Origin: Lycium barbarum
Lineage: Eukaryota > Streptophyta > Magnoliopsida > Solanales > Solanaceae
NCBI RefSeq assembly: GCF_019175385.1
Contig: NC_083344.1
Coordinates: 23,754,380 to 23,818,379 of the forward strand
Length of the DNA: 64,000 bases
Direction of reading: 5' to 3'
The notes under the pieces were generated by a model. It did no database searches. It was not told the DNA's origin and saw only the letters and a list, made by a program, of their open reading frames with translations. Both the position numbers and the translations under genes were made by a program. Of this stretch, positions 23,604-35,827 are shown piece by piece; the stretch's first letter is position 1; every line of letters starts with the position of its first letter.

Positions 23604-26600
23604 TCAAAATCTTGGTGTTTCATCATGAATCTCTTCTGGGGGTTGGAATAAGTGCGGGTACTTGAAATTCATACTCTCTTCTGCTTCCCAAGTCATTTCT
23701 TCCCAGTTGTTGTTTCGCCACAAGACTTTGACTGAAGCTACTTCCTTATTTCGAAGTCTTCGTACTTGCCTGTCTAGTATGGCAATGGGCTCTTCTTCAT
23801 ATGCTAGCTTTTCTGTCACTTGCACATCAGCTATTGGGACAATTTTCATGGGATTTCCAATACACTTTCGGAGCATTGATACATGGAAGACTGGATGAAC
23901 TGACTCAAGCTCTGAAGGCAAGTCCAATTCATAGGCTACATGACCCACCTTGCGGATAATTTTATAAGGTCCAATCCCTGCACTTCCTGAATCAATTACA
24001 CGTACTCTGAGATTAGCTAGTTGATGGAGCTCATGAATCAACTCTTTCTTTTCCGAAGGAACTTCGCATAGACTGCCTATTGATCGGCAGCTAAGCGCAT
24101 CGGCTACTACATTTGCTTTTCCGGGGTGGTATAAAATACCTACATCATAATATTTCAATAATTCTAACCATCGCCTCAGCCGCAGATTTAATTCCTTCTG
24201 TTTGAAAATGTATTGTAGACTCTTGTGATCTGTATAAATATCAACATGCACACCATACAAGTAATGTCTCCACATTTTTAACAGTTGAATAACTGCAGCT
24301 AATTCGAGGTCATGAGTTGGATAGTTCTTTTCATGTTTCCGCAGCTGCCTCGAAGCATAAGCAATGAATCTACCGTGATGCATTAACACACATCCTAATC
24401 CAACATCAGAAGCATCGCAGTATACTACATAACCATCTGACCCCTCTAGAAGTGTTAAGACTGGAGCTGAGGTTAATCTGTCCTTCAATTCTTGGAAGCT
24501 GCGTTCACACGCATCATTCCATTGAAATTTAGCTGACTTTTGGGTTAGCTTCATTAATGGAGCTGAAATAGACGAAAACCCTTCTACAAACCTTCTGTAG
24601 GATCTTGCCAATCCCAGAAACTGCGAACCTCTGTAGGCGTCGTAGGCCTTGGCCAAGTCTTCACAACCTCAATTTTCTGAGTATCGACTCGAATACCGTC
24701 ATCTGAAATAACATGGCCCAGAAATGTTACGGAATTCAGCCAAAACTCGCACTTTGAAAATTTTGCATATAATTCTCGAGCTCGAAGAATTCCAAGTACG
24801 ATACGTAAATGATCCGCATGTTCTGATTCTGTGCGAGAGTATACCAGAATATCATCAATGAATACTATCACGAATAAATCCAAGAGCGGCCTAAACACAT
24901 TATTCATCAAATTCATGAACACTGCCGGGGCATTAGTTAATCCAAATGACATCACCTGGAATTCATAATGGCCATATCTAGTTCTGAAAGCCGTTTGGGA
25001 ATATCTTCTTCTCTAACTCTCACTTGATGATACCCTGACCTTAAGTCTATTTTAGAAAACCACTTGGCACCCTGTAGTTGATCAAATAAATCATCAATTC
25101 TTGGGAGAGGATATTTGTTCTTTATCGTCACCTTGTTCAACTTCCTATAATCGATGCATATTTGTAGGGAGCCATCTTTCTTTCTCACGAACAAGACTGG
25201 TGCTCCCCACGGCGATGTACTGGGTCTAATAAACCCCTTTTCAAGCAAATATTTCAACTGCGCCTTTAGCTCTTTCAATTATGCCGAAGCCATTCGATAA
25301 GGAGGAATAGAAATAGGCTTGGTGTCCAGCAACACATCAATGGCGAAGTCAATTTCTCTTTCTGGAGGAAGACCTGGAAGTTCGTCTGGAAATACATCCG
25401 GAAATTCATTCACTACCAGAATAGATTGGAAAGTTAGCGACTTTGTTTCGGTATCATGAACTCAGACTAGATGATAAATATAGAATTTAGCTATCATCTT
25501 CCTAGCCTTAAGGTAGGAAATAAACCTACCTTTTGGAGAGGCTGTATTACCCTTCCATTCAAGCACAGGCTCTCCTGAAAATTGAAATCAAACTATTTTC
25601 AGTCGACAATCCACATTAGCATAGCATGAGGCCAACCAATCCATACCCATAATCACATCGAAATCTAACATGTCTAGCTCAATTAAATCAGCTTTGGTCT
25701 GGCGATTGCATATCACAAGTACACAATTTTTATACACTTGCCTAGCTATCACGGGATCACCAACCGGAGTAGTTACCTCAAAAGGTTTGATTGGCTCAGG
25801 TTTCACCCTAATACGACCAACAACATACGGGGTAATATAGGAAAAAGTAGAACCCGGATCTATCAAGGCATATACATCATGGGAAAATATGCATAATGTA
25901 CCTGTAACCACATCTGGGGAGAACTCGAGATCCTGTCGTCCGGCTAAAGCATACACACGGGGCTGAGTGGCACCTGAAGTAGATGCTCCCCCTATGCGTC
26001 TACCTCGACCTGCTGATATCTGGGGAGTCTGCCCTATCGGGCGCATTGAAGACGAACCAACTGCTAATCCTGTGGGCTGAACCCCAACTCTACCACTCGT
26101 CGACGGGCAATCTCGCATCATATGCCCAACCTGAGCATAGGCATAGCAAGCATCCGAACCCTGGCGATATTGTCCGGAATGTAGTCTACCGCACTGGCTG
26201 CATTGCGGTACTGAGGGTCTCCTCTGACTATAATCTTCCCTGAACTGAGAATCTGAGGCTCTCGAACTCTGACCCTGTCCTGAATGAAAGGAGCGATCAA
26301 ATCTCCTACCCGTAAATCGAGGAGGTGCACTAGTCACCGACTGACCTAAATGTCTAGAATATGTTTGCATTGATCCCCCTCTATAATTACTGCCTTCCCC
26401 CAAAGATCTAGCCCTCTTGCATTGCCTTCTACCAATGTCGCGATCACCTCTTTGTGGTTGCTGTTGTCTCTTTAAGTTCTGGGCATGGGCTTGTATTCGG
26501 GAAATATCCATCCCTTCTTGCAACGAGGCCGTTAAACAATCCTTGAACAAATGTGGCCCCAAGCCACTCACAAACCTATGTACCCTATCTCCCATTTCGG

Positions 26601-27276
26601 CCACCAAAGTCGGGGCATATCTAGACAAAGAATTAAATTGCAGGCTATACTCCCGAGCACTCATATTTCCTTGCTTCAAATTTAGAAATCTATCTACTCT
26701 AGCTTGGCGGACCTCGAGTGGCAAATAATGGCAAATGAAAGCATCTACGAATTCTTTCCAAACGGGAGGAGGCACATTCTCTTTTCTCGATGCTATCCAA
26801 TTATTATACCACAATACCGCCACATCTCGGAGTCTGTAAGATGCCAACTCCACAGATTCAGTCTCGGAGGCATGAATAATCTTCAAGGTCCTCAACATCT
26901 CATCAATGAAACCTTGCGGATCTTCATCCGGCTTTGACCCAAAAAACTCCGGAGGATTTAAGCTCATAAAATCACGGGCTCTGGTACTAGTTGAACGATC
27001 ACTTGGGCCCACATTCTGCCGCTGTGCCTGGGCGGTAACAACCTGTGTCAATAAGTGAATGACCTCGGTCACTTGTTGACCCGAAGCAACCGGTGGAGGA
27101 ACTGGAGCTGAAGCTCCTCCTGGTTCTTCTACATTGGGCGGTGTAGAGGAAGTATTAGATAGGGCCTCGTTATGTGACTCGCCCTCTTCTACATTCATTG
27201 GTGGCTCTCTTTCTACCCGCCTTTGTGTCGTAGTCTTGCCCTTCTGGGCGGCTGTAGCTTTTCCCTTTGGTGGCAT
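23604..27276 (-). pseudogene. Gag-pol relic of the 21073-29881 chromovirus
   Basis: Gag begins MPPKGKATAAQKGK at 27276 and runs 562 codons to a TGA at 25588. It includes the capsid-like region (DFMSLNPPEFFGSKPDEDPQ), a decayed zinc knuckle (CYAYAQVGHMMRDC, second Cys changed to Tyr) and the protease motif [10 protein letters not shown]. Further stops lie before the reverse transcriptase (25278 onward), which has [16 protein letters not shown] and FIDDILVYS; frameshifts occur near 25010 and 24610. RNase H is complete ([10 protein letters not shown] to NVVADALS). Then the frame jumps in register from RVIDSG to [11 protein letters not shown] near 23974, deleting the integrase core. The C-terminal chromodomain-like segment ([20 protein letters not shown], then PHLFQPPEE) is present and ends at 23604. 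Confidence 0.93.
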
Positions 27277-27466
27277 TTCTGAAATGACAACACACTATTA
27301 GGGAGGATAAAATCTTATACACTGCTCTATCGTATGATCTCATAAGAAGAAAGATGGTCATTTTTCCTAAATGCCATGTAGCCTCCTGTTTATTGATGTG
27401 GTGCGCAACACACCATAAACAAGACTCTACTAGACACGGCTCGTAGACACTCCCTAGGACTGAACT

Positions 27467-27478
27467 GCTCTGATACCA
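27467..27478 (-). promoter_or_regulatory. Primer-binding site, iMet-tRNA type
   Basis: On the minus strand this is TGGTATCAGAGC, shortly after the 5' LTR, complementary to the 3' end of initiator Met-tRNA. Confidence 0.85.
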
Positions 27479-27482
27479 CTTT

Positions 27483-29675
27483 TTTCAAGACCCAACTAGG
27501 GGCCATGACGGGTATCCGGGGCTAACCACCGAGCACCCCTCGTTCTACTACTTATCATGCTCATTAAAAGCTCTTTTATCAAAATCATTCTCAAATTATA
27601 AGAAAATCATCTTTCATTCGGAAACATAAATACTTTTATATGCACAAGCCTTTTGGTCATCAAAGTAATATATATATATATATACATAGCAGCAACCTCG
27701 TGAGACCATACAACCCACACTGCGTATCTACGAGCCTCTACTGGAGTGCTAAACATGTGGACGAGACAAGACCCCGTCGTGCCCAAAATATACATGTACA
27801 TATATACCAAAGAATAATCAATGGAACCTCCGAAAAATGGAGTGCTCTTCAACTAACAGCTCATACGAATCATGATCAAGGTCACCTCCTTGTCTACCTG
27901 TGGGCATGAACACAACGTCCAAAGAAAACGGATGTCAGTACGAACATTGTACTGAGTATGAGAGGCATAGACAATAATGATACATCAATGAAATAAAGGA
28001 AGCATCAATAAGGAACATCTGTATCTGACTGTCAAATATAAAGGAAATGATCCATGCTGGCTTACTCATAATCATCATCATATCATATATGCATATATGT
28101 ATAAGCTGCCCGTCCGTATCGGATCGATGTGATAATTATTAGCCTGCGTCCAGGCCTCCCGCGTCTGGGGTATCATCTCATGCCGCCCACTAGTGGTGTC
28201 TGCCCATGCCATCTGGCCATGGTGTATACGCTGCTCGCCTTAGCGGTGACTGCCCGGCCATATAGGCGCGGTGTTATATCATCATCATAATATGCTCATC
28301 ATAGTGCATCCATAAAGACTCAAGGACAACTATACCTTATTGGTGTGACGTAAGGTCGTGATCCCCCGATTTCATTATGGAGCACTCATTAACATTCTAC
28401 CTCACCTTGAAGGGAATAGTATATGAGGTGAGTGTAAGCAATAAATGACATCATTAAAGTTTTAGGAACATCATATCATGAACATCTAGAATCTCTATAC
28501 TTTAACTCATCATCATCATTATTGGGCTCATAACATAACTCTTACCTCGTGTAGCTCTTTATGAACATAGGCTCATAGTTTTCCGGAATTTAAAAGATTC
28601 ATGAAGAGGAAGGAAAATCATACTATAGGATTCATGCCATAGAAAGAAAGGACTAGCCTCACATACCTTTGCCGTTTAACTATTCTATCGCTTGATCGTC
28701 CTCCTTCGTTGCTCGCGTTTCTACCTTCAAGAGGATTCACATTAACATTAGTTACTCGACTATAAGAGCATTTTACTATTTCTAGGGAAAATTGGGCAGC
28801 ATTTTCTTTGTTTCTACTACTTTCCCCACATTCTATATCAACTCCCAAACGTTCATAACAATATTCATAATATCGCAACAACAATCATCAATCATCTACA
28901 TTTACCACAATTCACCATTTCCCTTCAATATCTCCACAATTATAGTTATAGCTCATTATCACGTTTTCTCATATATAATACTTATTCCATGGTCTGGATG
29001 TCATTTATAACATATTTACAATCACAACTTATGGATAATCATGACTCAATCCAAAGCTTTACCCAACAATGTCACTATTCCCATATTTATGACTCATTTT
29101 CTACCTCCTTCTACAATCCAAGTGTTTCAACTTTTCAACACCTTAAACAACATGTAAATACCGTAAAACTCACCTTGGATGATGGATGAACAACCTTTGA
29201 GTGGAACTTCTCTTCTTGCACCAAAACCCTAACTCTCTTCTCTTGAGTTTTCTTGGCTTAGATGAACTTTTAATGGGTTTCATACACTTGATTTCATGGA
29301 TTTGGTGTAGTTTATCATGGATTTCCTTTGATTTCTTGTGGATGAATGATAGAGGAGGTTCTAGAGGTTTCTTGAAGAGAGGAGAGTGGGAGATGAAATG
29401 AAATAAAATGAGGGAATGGTCCTTATATTAAATCCTGAAATCAGTCCCGACCGAGATATACGGTACGATCGACGGAGCGTCGATCTGGTCGTCGAAGTCG
29501 TTAAATTTCCAGTGAGCAATCTATCGTTTCTTTTCATTCTACGGTGAGAAGGACGGTCCATCGAACTAATCGACGGAGCATCGATATTTTCGTCGAATGG
29601 TCTTCGCTCTAGCTCAATTCTATGGCATAATCAACGAAGTGTCGACTCGTCCGATGGTATAAAGAATGACCGTCG

Positions 29676-29710
<35 letters not shown>

Positions 29711-29881
29711 CAGAACTGCGGTTGAGTTTCATTTGACGAACTTCTCTTCCTTTCCTCTAACTTCTTTGGAATATTAATTAGAATTATTAAACATCCCTTC
29801 TTACTTGTAGGGACATCATGTATACCTTAACATACGTTAGTCCATTCACCGCTCAGCAACCCAAAGTTCCGAGGTGTAACA
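27483..29881 (-). repeat. 5' LTR of the 21073-29881 element
   Basis: It is 2.4 kb. It contains the TATATTAAAT site (about 29424), a shortened palindromic cassette (29455-29675) and a run of 32 C (29678-29709), where the partner LTR has only six C followed by TTT. Confidence 0.95.
29678..29709. repeat. 32-base C homopolymer
   Basis: It lies directly after CCGTCGAA in the cassette end of the 5' LTR. The other LTR of the same element reads AACCCCCCTTTCGCAG here. It is either replication slippage or an assembly artefact. Confidence 0.95.
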
Positions 29882-30804
29882 GTGAGAATATCAAGAATCG
29901 TAAGCTTTGGTGATTCTAGGAATGAAGTCATCTTGGAAGACATTATGAAATTCACATGAAGGAATACAACATTGGGATCATGCCTTAAGAAATAATGGTT
30001 ACCCTTACATACCTCTTTGTCTTCTTAACTACTTAACGTTCACCGCCCAAGCTTGAGAAATCTACATTTAAAAGGATTCATACCACAATTAAGTCTTAAA
30101 GATACTCTTAGATTCAAACTAGAACAATTTGTGAGCTAACGAAAATTGGGCAGCATTTCCCCTATTTTATCGACTTCCACCATATTACAAAACAACTCCC
30201 AAACAACCATAATAACATCCACAATATCATAATCAAGTAATCACATTCCATTGAGTCTCCAAAATTCATTCTCATATACAACTTATACTAACAACTTCAC
30301 ACCAACCCTTAGCACATTTTCATACAACGCTTCCTCATCATCATTATTACCTTCCATAACAAGATTATATTTGTATCACACTAAGAATCATGATTAAAGT
30401 TAGTTTACTACTCAAAAACATCATAAAAACTACATTTAGACCCATCTTTTACTTTCTCCTTCTACCCAAGTTGTTCAACAACTGAGCATTCTTGAAAACA
30501 TGAAGTAAGCATGAAAAATAACCTTTTTATCTCATAAGAATGTGCTTTGGAGAAAGCTATCAACTTGTGTGAAAACCCTAGCTTCAATACCCAAGTTATT
30601 CTTGAAGTGTACTAACCCTAGTGAGCCTTCCAACACATGAGCACCTTAATTCTTGCTATTTGATCTTTGTTTTCTCTTGGATTTGGGTGTATTATGCTTG
30701 AAGAAGGGTTTTGGAGCTTTGGCGAGCTTGGAAAGAATGTGGGAAATGAAATAATGAAAAGGGTGGCCATATATATAAAAATAAAAATCTGGCCCGACCC
30801 GACT

Positions 30805-30935
30805 ATACAGCCAATTATACGGGCCGTATAATTTATACGATCCATATAATTGATACGGTCCATATGATTGGACCATATAATCTCACCAAGGAGTCACCCC
30901 TCTCTGGAAGCATTCCGTATAATTTATACGGTCCG
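30805..30935 (-). repeat. Palindromic cassette of the older solo LTR
   Basis: TATACGGGCCGTATAATTTA-type units and their inverted forms (TATACGATCCATATAAT, GATACGGTCCATATG) occur at about 30816, 30835, 30852 and 30910. Confidence 0.8.
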
Positions 30936-31859
30936 TACAAACTGGAAATTCCCGAAACTTATTTTCGTCGACTCGTTCAACTTCTAATCCTTATGAAACC
31001 TTCTTGGAACTTATATAACACTTCATTAATCATCTAAGAGGCCCTATAGCATCCCCTAAAGATATCACTAAATACGCATCAAATCAACTATTGCGAAAAC
31101 CTTTCCAAACACGCCTTGCGTCTCACTTCCTTTGACGATCTTAGCTTCACACATTCATATGACTTCAAAATCTTGTGGTATGCTCTTAAAAATATTATAT
31201 ACTCTTCTTAATCTCATAAGAATTTTGTGTTCATCTTAAGCTCACATTAGTCTACTCACAAGACAACAATCCGGAAATCTCTGAGATGTAACATGTGGTT
31301 ACATGTTGCCCTAGAGTGTTCGAAGAACTTGCATCTACCACATCTGTACGTGTACTTTGTTGTTTCTCCACTTAGATGGTATATTTTTGTTTGTTTTCTT
31401 CCAGGCCTAATTTTGATAACAGGTGGGGTTATTTTGATATCCTTGATTTTTTTTTTTTGGAACAATCCGCGAGTCTTCATTTCCAACTGATAGGATTTCA
31501 CCTTTATACATCTCTTGCCAGACTTGTTTCTTGAACCAGTTCAAATAGTATGTAGATTTATTGAAACTTCTCTTATCTATAACTGCCATGACATGTGTGC
31601 ATGGTAACTCGTCAGTTTGGAATTCCAAGTAGTCACAACTCATGTCCTTCAAGTTTATGTTATATTGATAACCTTCATTTTTCACGACAAATTTGACAGC
31701 AGTGATTTTTTCTACCTATGGAAAGTAGTAATATAAATTAGTGAAGTTAGGCCTGGAGTGCTAATATTTGTCTTCAGAGTAACTTTTAAATGGCATAACT
31801 TTGTTTTGTTTTTGCATGAATCAAGTTTTGGTAAAATAAACTTACTTTAATTTGTGAAA

Positions 31860-32650
31860 ACTCTACTTATCCTTATTAGGCAGACTTTTACTGCAAACTC
31901 TACCTTCTTATGTGCAAACTCTGCCTTTAAGGCAGAACTTCAGTAACTTTGAAATGGCATAAATTTGTTTTGTTTTTAGGATGAGTCAAGTGTTGGTAAA
32001 ACAAACTTAATTTCATTATGACGTCTCTACTTGTCCTTATCAGGTTGAGTTTGACTGCAAAATCTACTTTATCATGCAAAGTTTGATAAGGCAAACTCTA
32101 CCTTAAGGCAGAACTTCAATAACTTTGAAATGGCATAAATTTGTTTTGTTTTGCATGAATCAAGTGTTTGTAAAATAAACTTACTTTCATTTTTGAAGCC
32201 TCTACTTGTCCTTATCAGGCAGAGTTTTACTGCAAACTCTACCTTATGATGCACAAACTCTGCCTTTAAGGCAGAGTTTCTGGGGCAGAACTTCAGTAAC
32301 TTTGAAATGGCATAACTTTGTTTTGTTTTTGGATAAGTCAAGTGTTGGTAAAATAAACTTAATTTCATTGTGAAGTCTCTACTTATCCTTATCAGGTAGA
32401 GTTTGACTGCAAAATCTACCTTATCATGCAGAGTATGATAAGGCAAACTCTGCCTTAATGTAAAGTTTTTGCAGAGAAACTCTTCCTTAAGGCAAAACTT
32501 CAGTAACTTTGAAATGACATAACTTTGTTTTGTTTTGCATGAGTAAGTGTTGGAAAAATAAACTTACTTTCATTGTGAAACATCTACTTAGCCTTAGGGT
32601 AGAGTTTTGCAGGCAAACTCTGCCTTAATGCAGAACCTCAGTAACTTTGA
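31860..32650. repeat. AACTCTGCC/GGCAGAGTT palindrome cluster 2 (inside the transposase gene)
   Basis: Four to five near-repeats of about 200 bp each contain GAAATGGCATAACTTTGTTT, CTTATCAGGCAGAGTTT, GCAAACTCTACCTTAT and CTTAAGGCAGAACTT. The array lies between the catalytic block and the SWIM block of the transposase, probably within an intron. The longer unit also carries the phrase AGTGTTGGTAAAATAAACTT. Confidence 0.85.
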
Positions 32651-34734
32651 AATGGCATAACTTTTTTTTCTGCATCAGTCAAGTGTTGGTAAAATAAACT
32701 TACTTTCATTGTGAAGAATATGCTTATCCTTTCAAGCAACATCATTTCAGCCCAACATGTCTCGTCACGGGATGGGCTTGCTGCATCCAATATCCTGTTG
32801 TCAAACCAATTTTGCAGATTGGTTTGTATGTAATCTATACATGCCAATACTGGAAGCTCCCTTGCTTTCCTCAACATAGAATTAATTGTCTCTACATTGT
32901 TTGTTGTAAGCATGTTGTAACGCCTGTTGGTGTGAAACGAACGTGCACATCTTTCCGGTGGTTCTTCTTCTATGTATTCTGCAGCTTTTGGGTCAATTTC
33001 TCGTATCTGTGTCATGTAGCTATCAAAATCTGCCCTTTATATGTAGTTGCTGCATTGTAGAATAGGGCTAGAATCGCTTCCGATAGGAAATATTTCTGCA
33101 AGTTTTTCTCTATGTGGTAGATGCATATTCCATGTTGGCAATCTGGATACACTTGGTTGATTGCTTTTGCAATTGCTGGGTGGCGATCAGAAAGAATTGA
33201 TAGGTTTTCTTACGTGCCAAAAGAAAACTTTAAATGTTTGAAGAACCACCTGTAGGATTCATTATTCTCGGAGTCTGCAATTCCAAATGCAAGAAGGAAT
33301 ATGCTTTTGTTGCCATCCTTTGCTATTGCTATCATGAGGAAACCACAATATTTCGATTTCAAGAACTTGCATCCACTATCATTACTGGTCTGAAGTGTTT
33401 CCAACCTTCAATGCATGCACCATAAGAAAAAAAAACATACTTGAACTTATTTTTATTGTCCCATTTGATGTTAATAACTGTGCCAGGATTTCTATGTTTC
33501 ATTATCTGAAGATTATGTGGTAGCAGTTGGTGGTTCTTTTCTGGGCTACCTCTTATCACATCGTAAGCATGTTGGAGGGAACACCATGCTTTTATGGTAA
33601 CCAATGTGCAACCCATATATGCTCCGCATTTCTTCAATCACAAATTTGGGTGTTATCTCTTGTAGTGTATGGCGCACTAGGTCTGTAATGTACTCTGCTA
33701 TGACTTTTGATACTGCATTCCTCATGTCTGAGGTGATGAAATCTATGGAACAACTGTGTTTCTTTTCATACTTAATCACTTTGAAAAGTCCTGATTCTTT
33801 CAATCTTGAACTGTGGAAACGCCAATTGCAATTTGAGTCAACACATCTTATGTAATACTATTGTGTGGAAGATTTTTCAACCTTGTACTGTTGATGACGT
33901 GTAATTGCAATGTTAATCATGCACTTCTTGACAGCATCTTTGTCTTTGAAAAAAGTACCAACTTGTATTTGATCAACCTATGCACTAGGAGTCAAAATTA
34001 AAATAGTTTGTATTCTTTTCCTTTTTAGTATCTTTCTTTAGTTGGATGGTTGTATTAATGTCTCTTGAACCGTTGGGTTTGGAGTAAAAATTAAAATCCC
34101 CATTGAATTTGGATGTTGGGAAGTATGTAGGTCATTATTTTAAATTTGTGCAATATTGGGTGACTGTCTTTGTGGTGGTTGAGGTGTTTGGTTTGGAGTT
34201 AGCATTTCAGTCTGGTAATGTTGAATCCCAAAGTTCTATTCAATAGGGTTGGGTTGTTCCCCATCAAAATCATCCACAAATATGTGTTCTTCATTAGCAA
34301 TGCGGAGTTGTCTATCAATTTCGTCTATGATCTGACCTTCAGCATCAGTTGGATTGAAATCTACTATGAAACGGGAATTTCTGAATTTCTCATTGTTGTT
34401 GAGCAAGTACAAGCAAGTGCTAAGCTCCTTGTCATTTGTTACCCGCATCCCTTTGGATGTTTTCTCATTAGTGTCAAACCATATGTTGTCCTTTTTCAGC
34501 TGACTATACTGTGTATGTGTCTCAAATATCTGTTGAGTGAATTCTTCAAAAGTTACAACATTGTTTACAAGTATTAGGTTCGTCTCATAATTCACATAGT
34601 TGTTGGCATCCCATTTCACGTTGAAAGCTATGTAAATGTAGCTTGGAACCATTTTTATTAAACTTCTTGCGTAAATAGTCACACAGGTGCAAGGCATAAT
34701 TATTCAAAATAGTCAAGGTTTGATTAGGGGAGAG

Positions 34735-34922
34735 TTGTATGATAAACTATGTCTTAAGGCAGAACTTTGTTCAAAATTAAGCCATAAGGCCGAACTTTGC
34801 AATCTAATTTCTACCTTCAGGCAGAGTTTTAAACTCTGAAACTCTGCCTTAAGTAGATTTTGCAAAGAAACTCTACCGGATCAGACATAATTTGACTACA
34901 AAGTCTACCTTATTAGATAGAG
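34735..34922. repeat. AACTCTGCC/GGCAGAGTT palindrome cluster 3, upstream of the transposase
   Basis: Copies occur at about 34750, 34790, 34830, 34848 and 34875. The cluster is cut at 34922 by the insertion of the 34923-43775 element and continues at 43776-43805 (ATAAACTCTGTCTGATAAGG). It starts 40 bp before the first Met of the transposase, in the place expected for its promoter. Confidence 0.8.
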
Positions 34923-35813
34923 TGATACGATCCTACTTGGCACACCTCATTTCAAGACATACATCCAAGGCCAAGATATGGAACTTTAAGCTTTACAAGC
35001 GGCATGGATGATAAGGATGGCATTGAAGGCCTTTGGAGGCCGATACAAGCCCCACAATAAGGCCTATGATGTGTGGCAGGTGGCTTGGGCGAGGCTTGAA
35101 GAAGAAGCTACTAGAAAGGAGACCAAATGCGCAAAGTGGCCAAACATGCAAATAGGGGCATTTCTACAAATTGGCTACATGTGTAAACTTGGACAAGGTC
35201 GGGAGTTGGCTATTTATGCAAAGAAGGTTATGCTTGCAAAAAGGCCATGCATGCAAGGTTGATTAGAGGGCCATCTATGCAAGGAGGGGCGTGTTTGGCC
35301 ATTGAAGGCCAATTCTTGAATTGAAGACTACACTAAGAAGACTAGCCAAACAAGACCCTTATTTCATTAAGGGTAGCATTGTAATTGCCTATTAGTCTTC
35401 TTTACTTAGCTTGTATGTATAGCTTGTCTTTCATTTCATTACTTTGATTTTGATGATGAATATTTGAGTGATGATAGGATTATCATAGTTTGTTTAGCTA
35501 GGGTTTAGCTTAGTTTAGTAGATTTAATGGTGGATTCCATTGTTGGTCTTTGAACCTTTAATTCCATTGATTTCATGAAAAGTTGTTCATTTGTGGATTC
35601 ATTTGAATCACTCTTGCCTTGATTTCAAATAGTATAGGTTCTTTTAGGATTGAATTAGATTGGGAGGTGTTGGATTTAATATATCCAAGGTTGTCCATAA
35701 ATTCACCCTAAATGAGTCTTGCTTTTATCCTCTTTTCTCATCCCCTTTTCTTCGTATCTTTAAATTCCGCGTTTTAGATTTATTTGGTTTCATCCCCAAA
35801 TCGATTCGTATTA
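34923..35813 (+). repeat. 5' LTR of the pol-less element
   Basis: It starts TGATACGATCCTACTTGGC and ends GATTCGTATTA. It is the same length as the 3' copy. Confidence 0.95.
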
Positions 35814-35815
35814 TT

Positions 35816-35827
35816 TGGTATCAGAGC
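35816..35827 (+). promoter_or_regulatory. Primer-binding site, iMet-tRNA type
   Basis: TGGTATCAGAGC lies three bases after the 5' LTR. Confidence 0.9.

Larger units (their letters stand above)
21073..29881 (-). mobile_element. Full-length but defective Tekay/Del-type chromovirus (8.8 kb)
   Basis: It has two LTRs, a primer-binding site, gag-pol and a polypurine tract, all in minus orientation. It is flanked by a perfect 5-bp duplication GTGAG (21068-21072 and 29882-29886). The LTRs differ by several percent in the parts I compared, so it is older than the 45215 element. LTR ends have decayed from TGTCACG to TTTCATG/TTTCAAG. Gag-pol has stops, frameshifts and a 1.1-kb integrase deletion, so it could move only with help in trans. 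Confidence 0.95.
20101..31293 (-). mobile_element. Older solo LTR (2.38 kb of its own sequence), split by another element
   Basis: The left end is TGTCACGACCCGAACTG (20101) and the right end is GAGATGTAACA (31293). The flanking duplication is TGTGG (20096-20100 and 31294-31298). Its own sequence is 20101-21072 plus 29887-31293; the rest is the element at 21073-29881. It is related in layout to the 45215 family (ATACTGAGTATGTAAAG block at 20600). A palindromic cassette at 30805-30935 sits beside a TATATATAAAA-like TATA site (about 30768-30780). It interrupts the MULE transposase at an Asn-His codon pair. Confidence 0.9.
20043..34697 (-). pseudogene. Mutator-like (MULE) transposase relic in pieces
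   Basis: Read on the minus strand from 34697. The N-terminal block (34236-34697) holds an acidic stretch. The MuDR-type DNA-binding region (about 33960-33750) has FKDKDAVKKC and NWRFHSSRLKESG. The catalytic region (about 33640-33210) has VMIVDASS, then AFGIADSENNESYRWFF. Next come SFHTNRRYNMLTTNNVETIN (about 32940) and, after a stretch of palindrome repeats (32640-31690), a SWIM-like finger (DELPCTHVMAVI; the first Cys is replaced by Met) and a CCHC knuckle (CGRCKFFEHSRATC, about 31350). A 12-T run (31447-31458) shifts the frame. A solo LTR (20101-31293, with a second element inside) splits the last exon. The final codons, ending in KKRNLL and TAA, lie at 20043-20100. This is the full domain order of plant MULE transposases. 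Confidence 0.85.
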
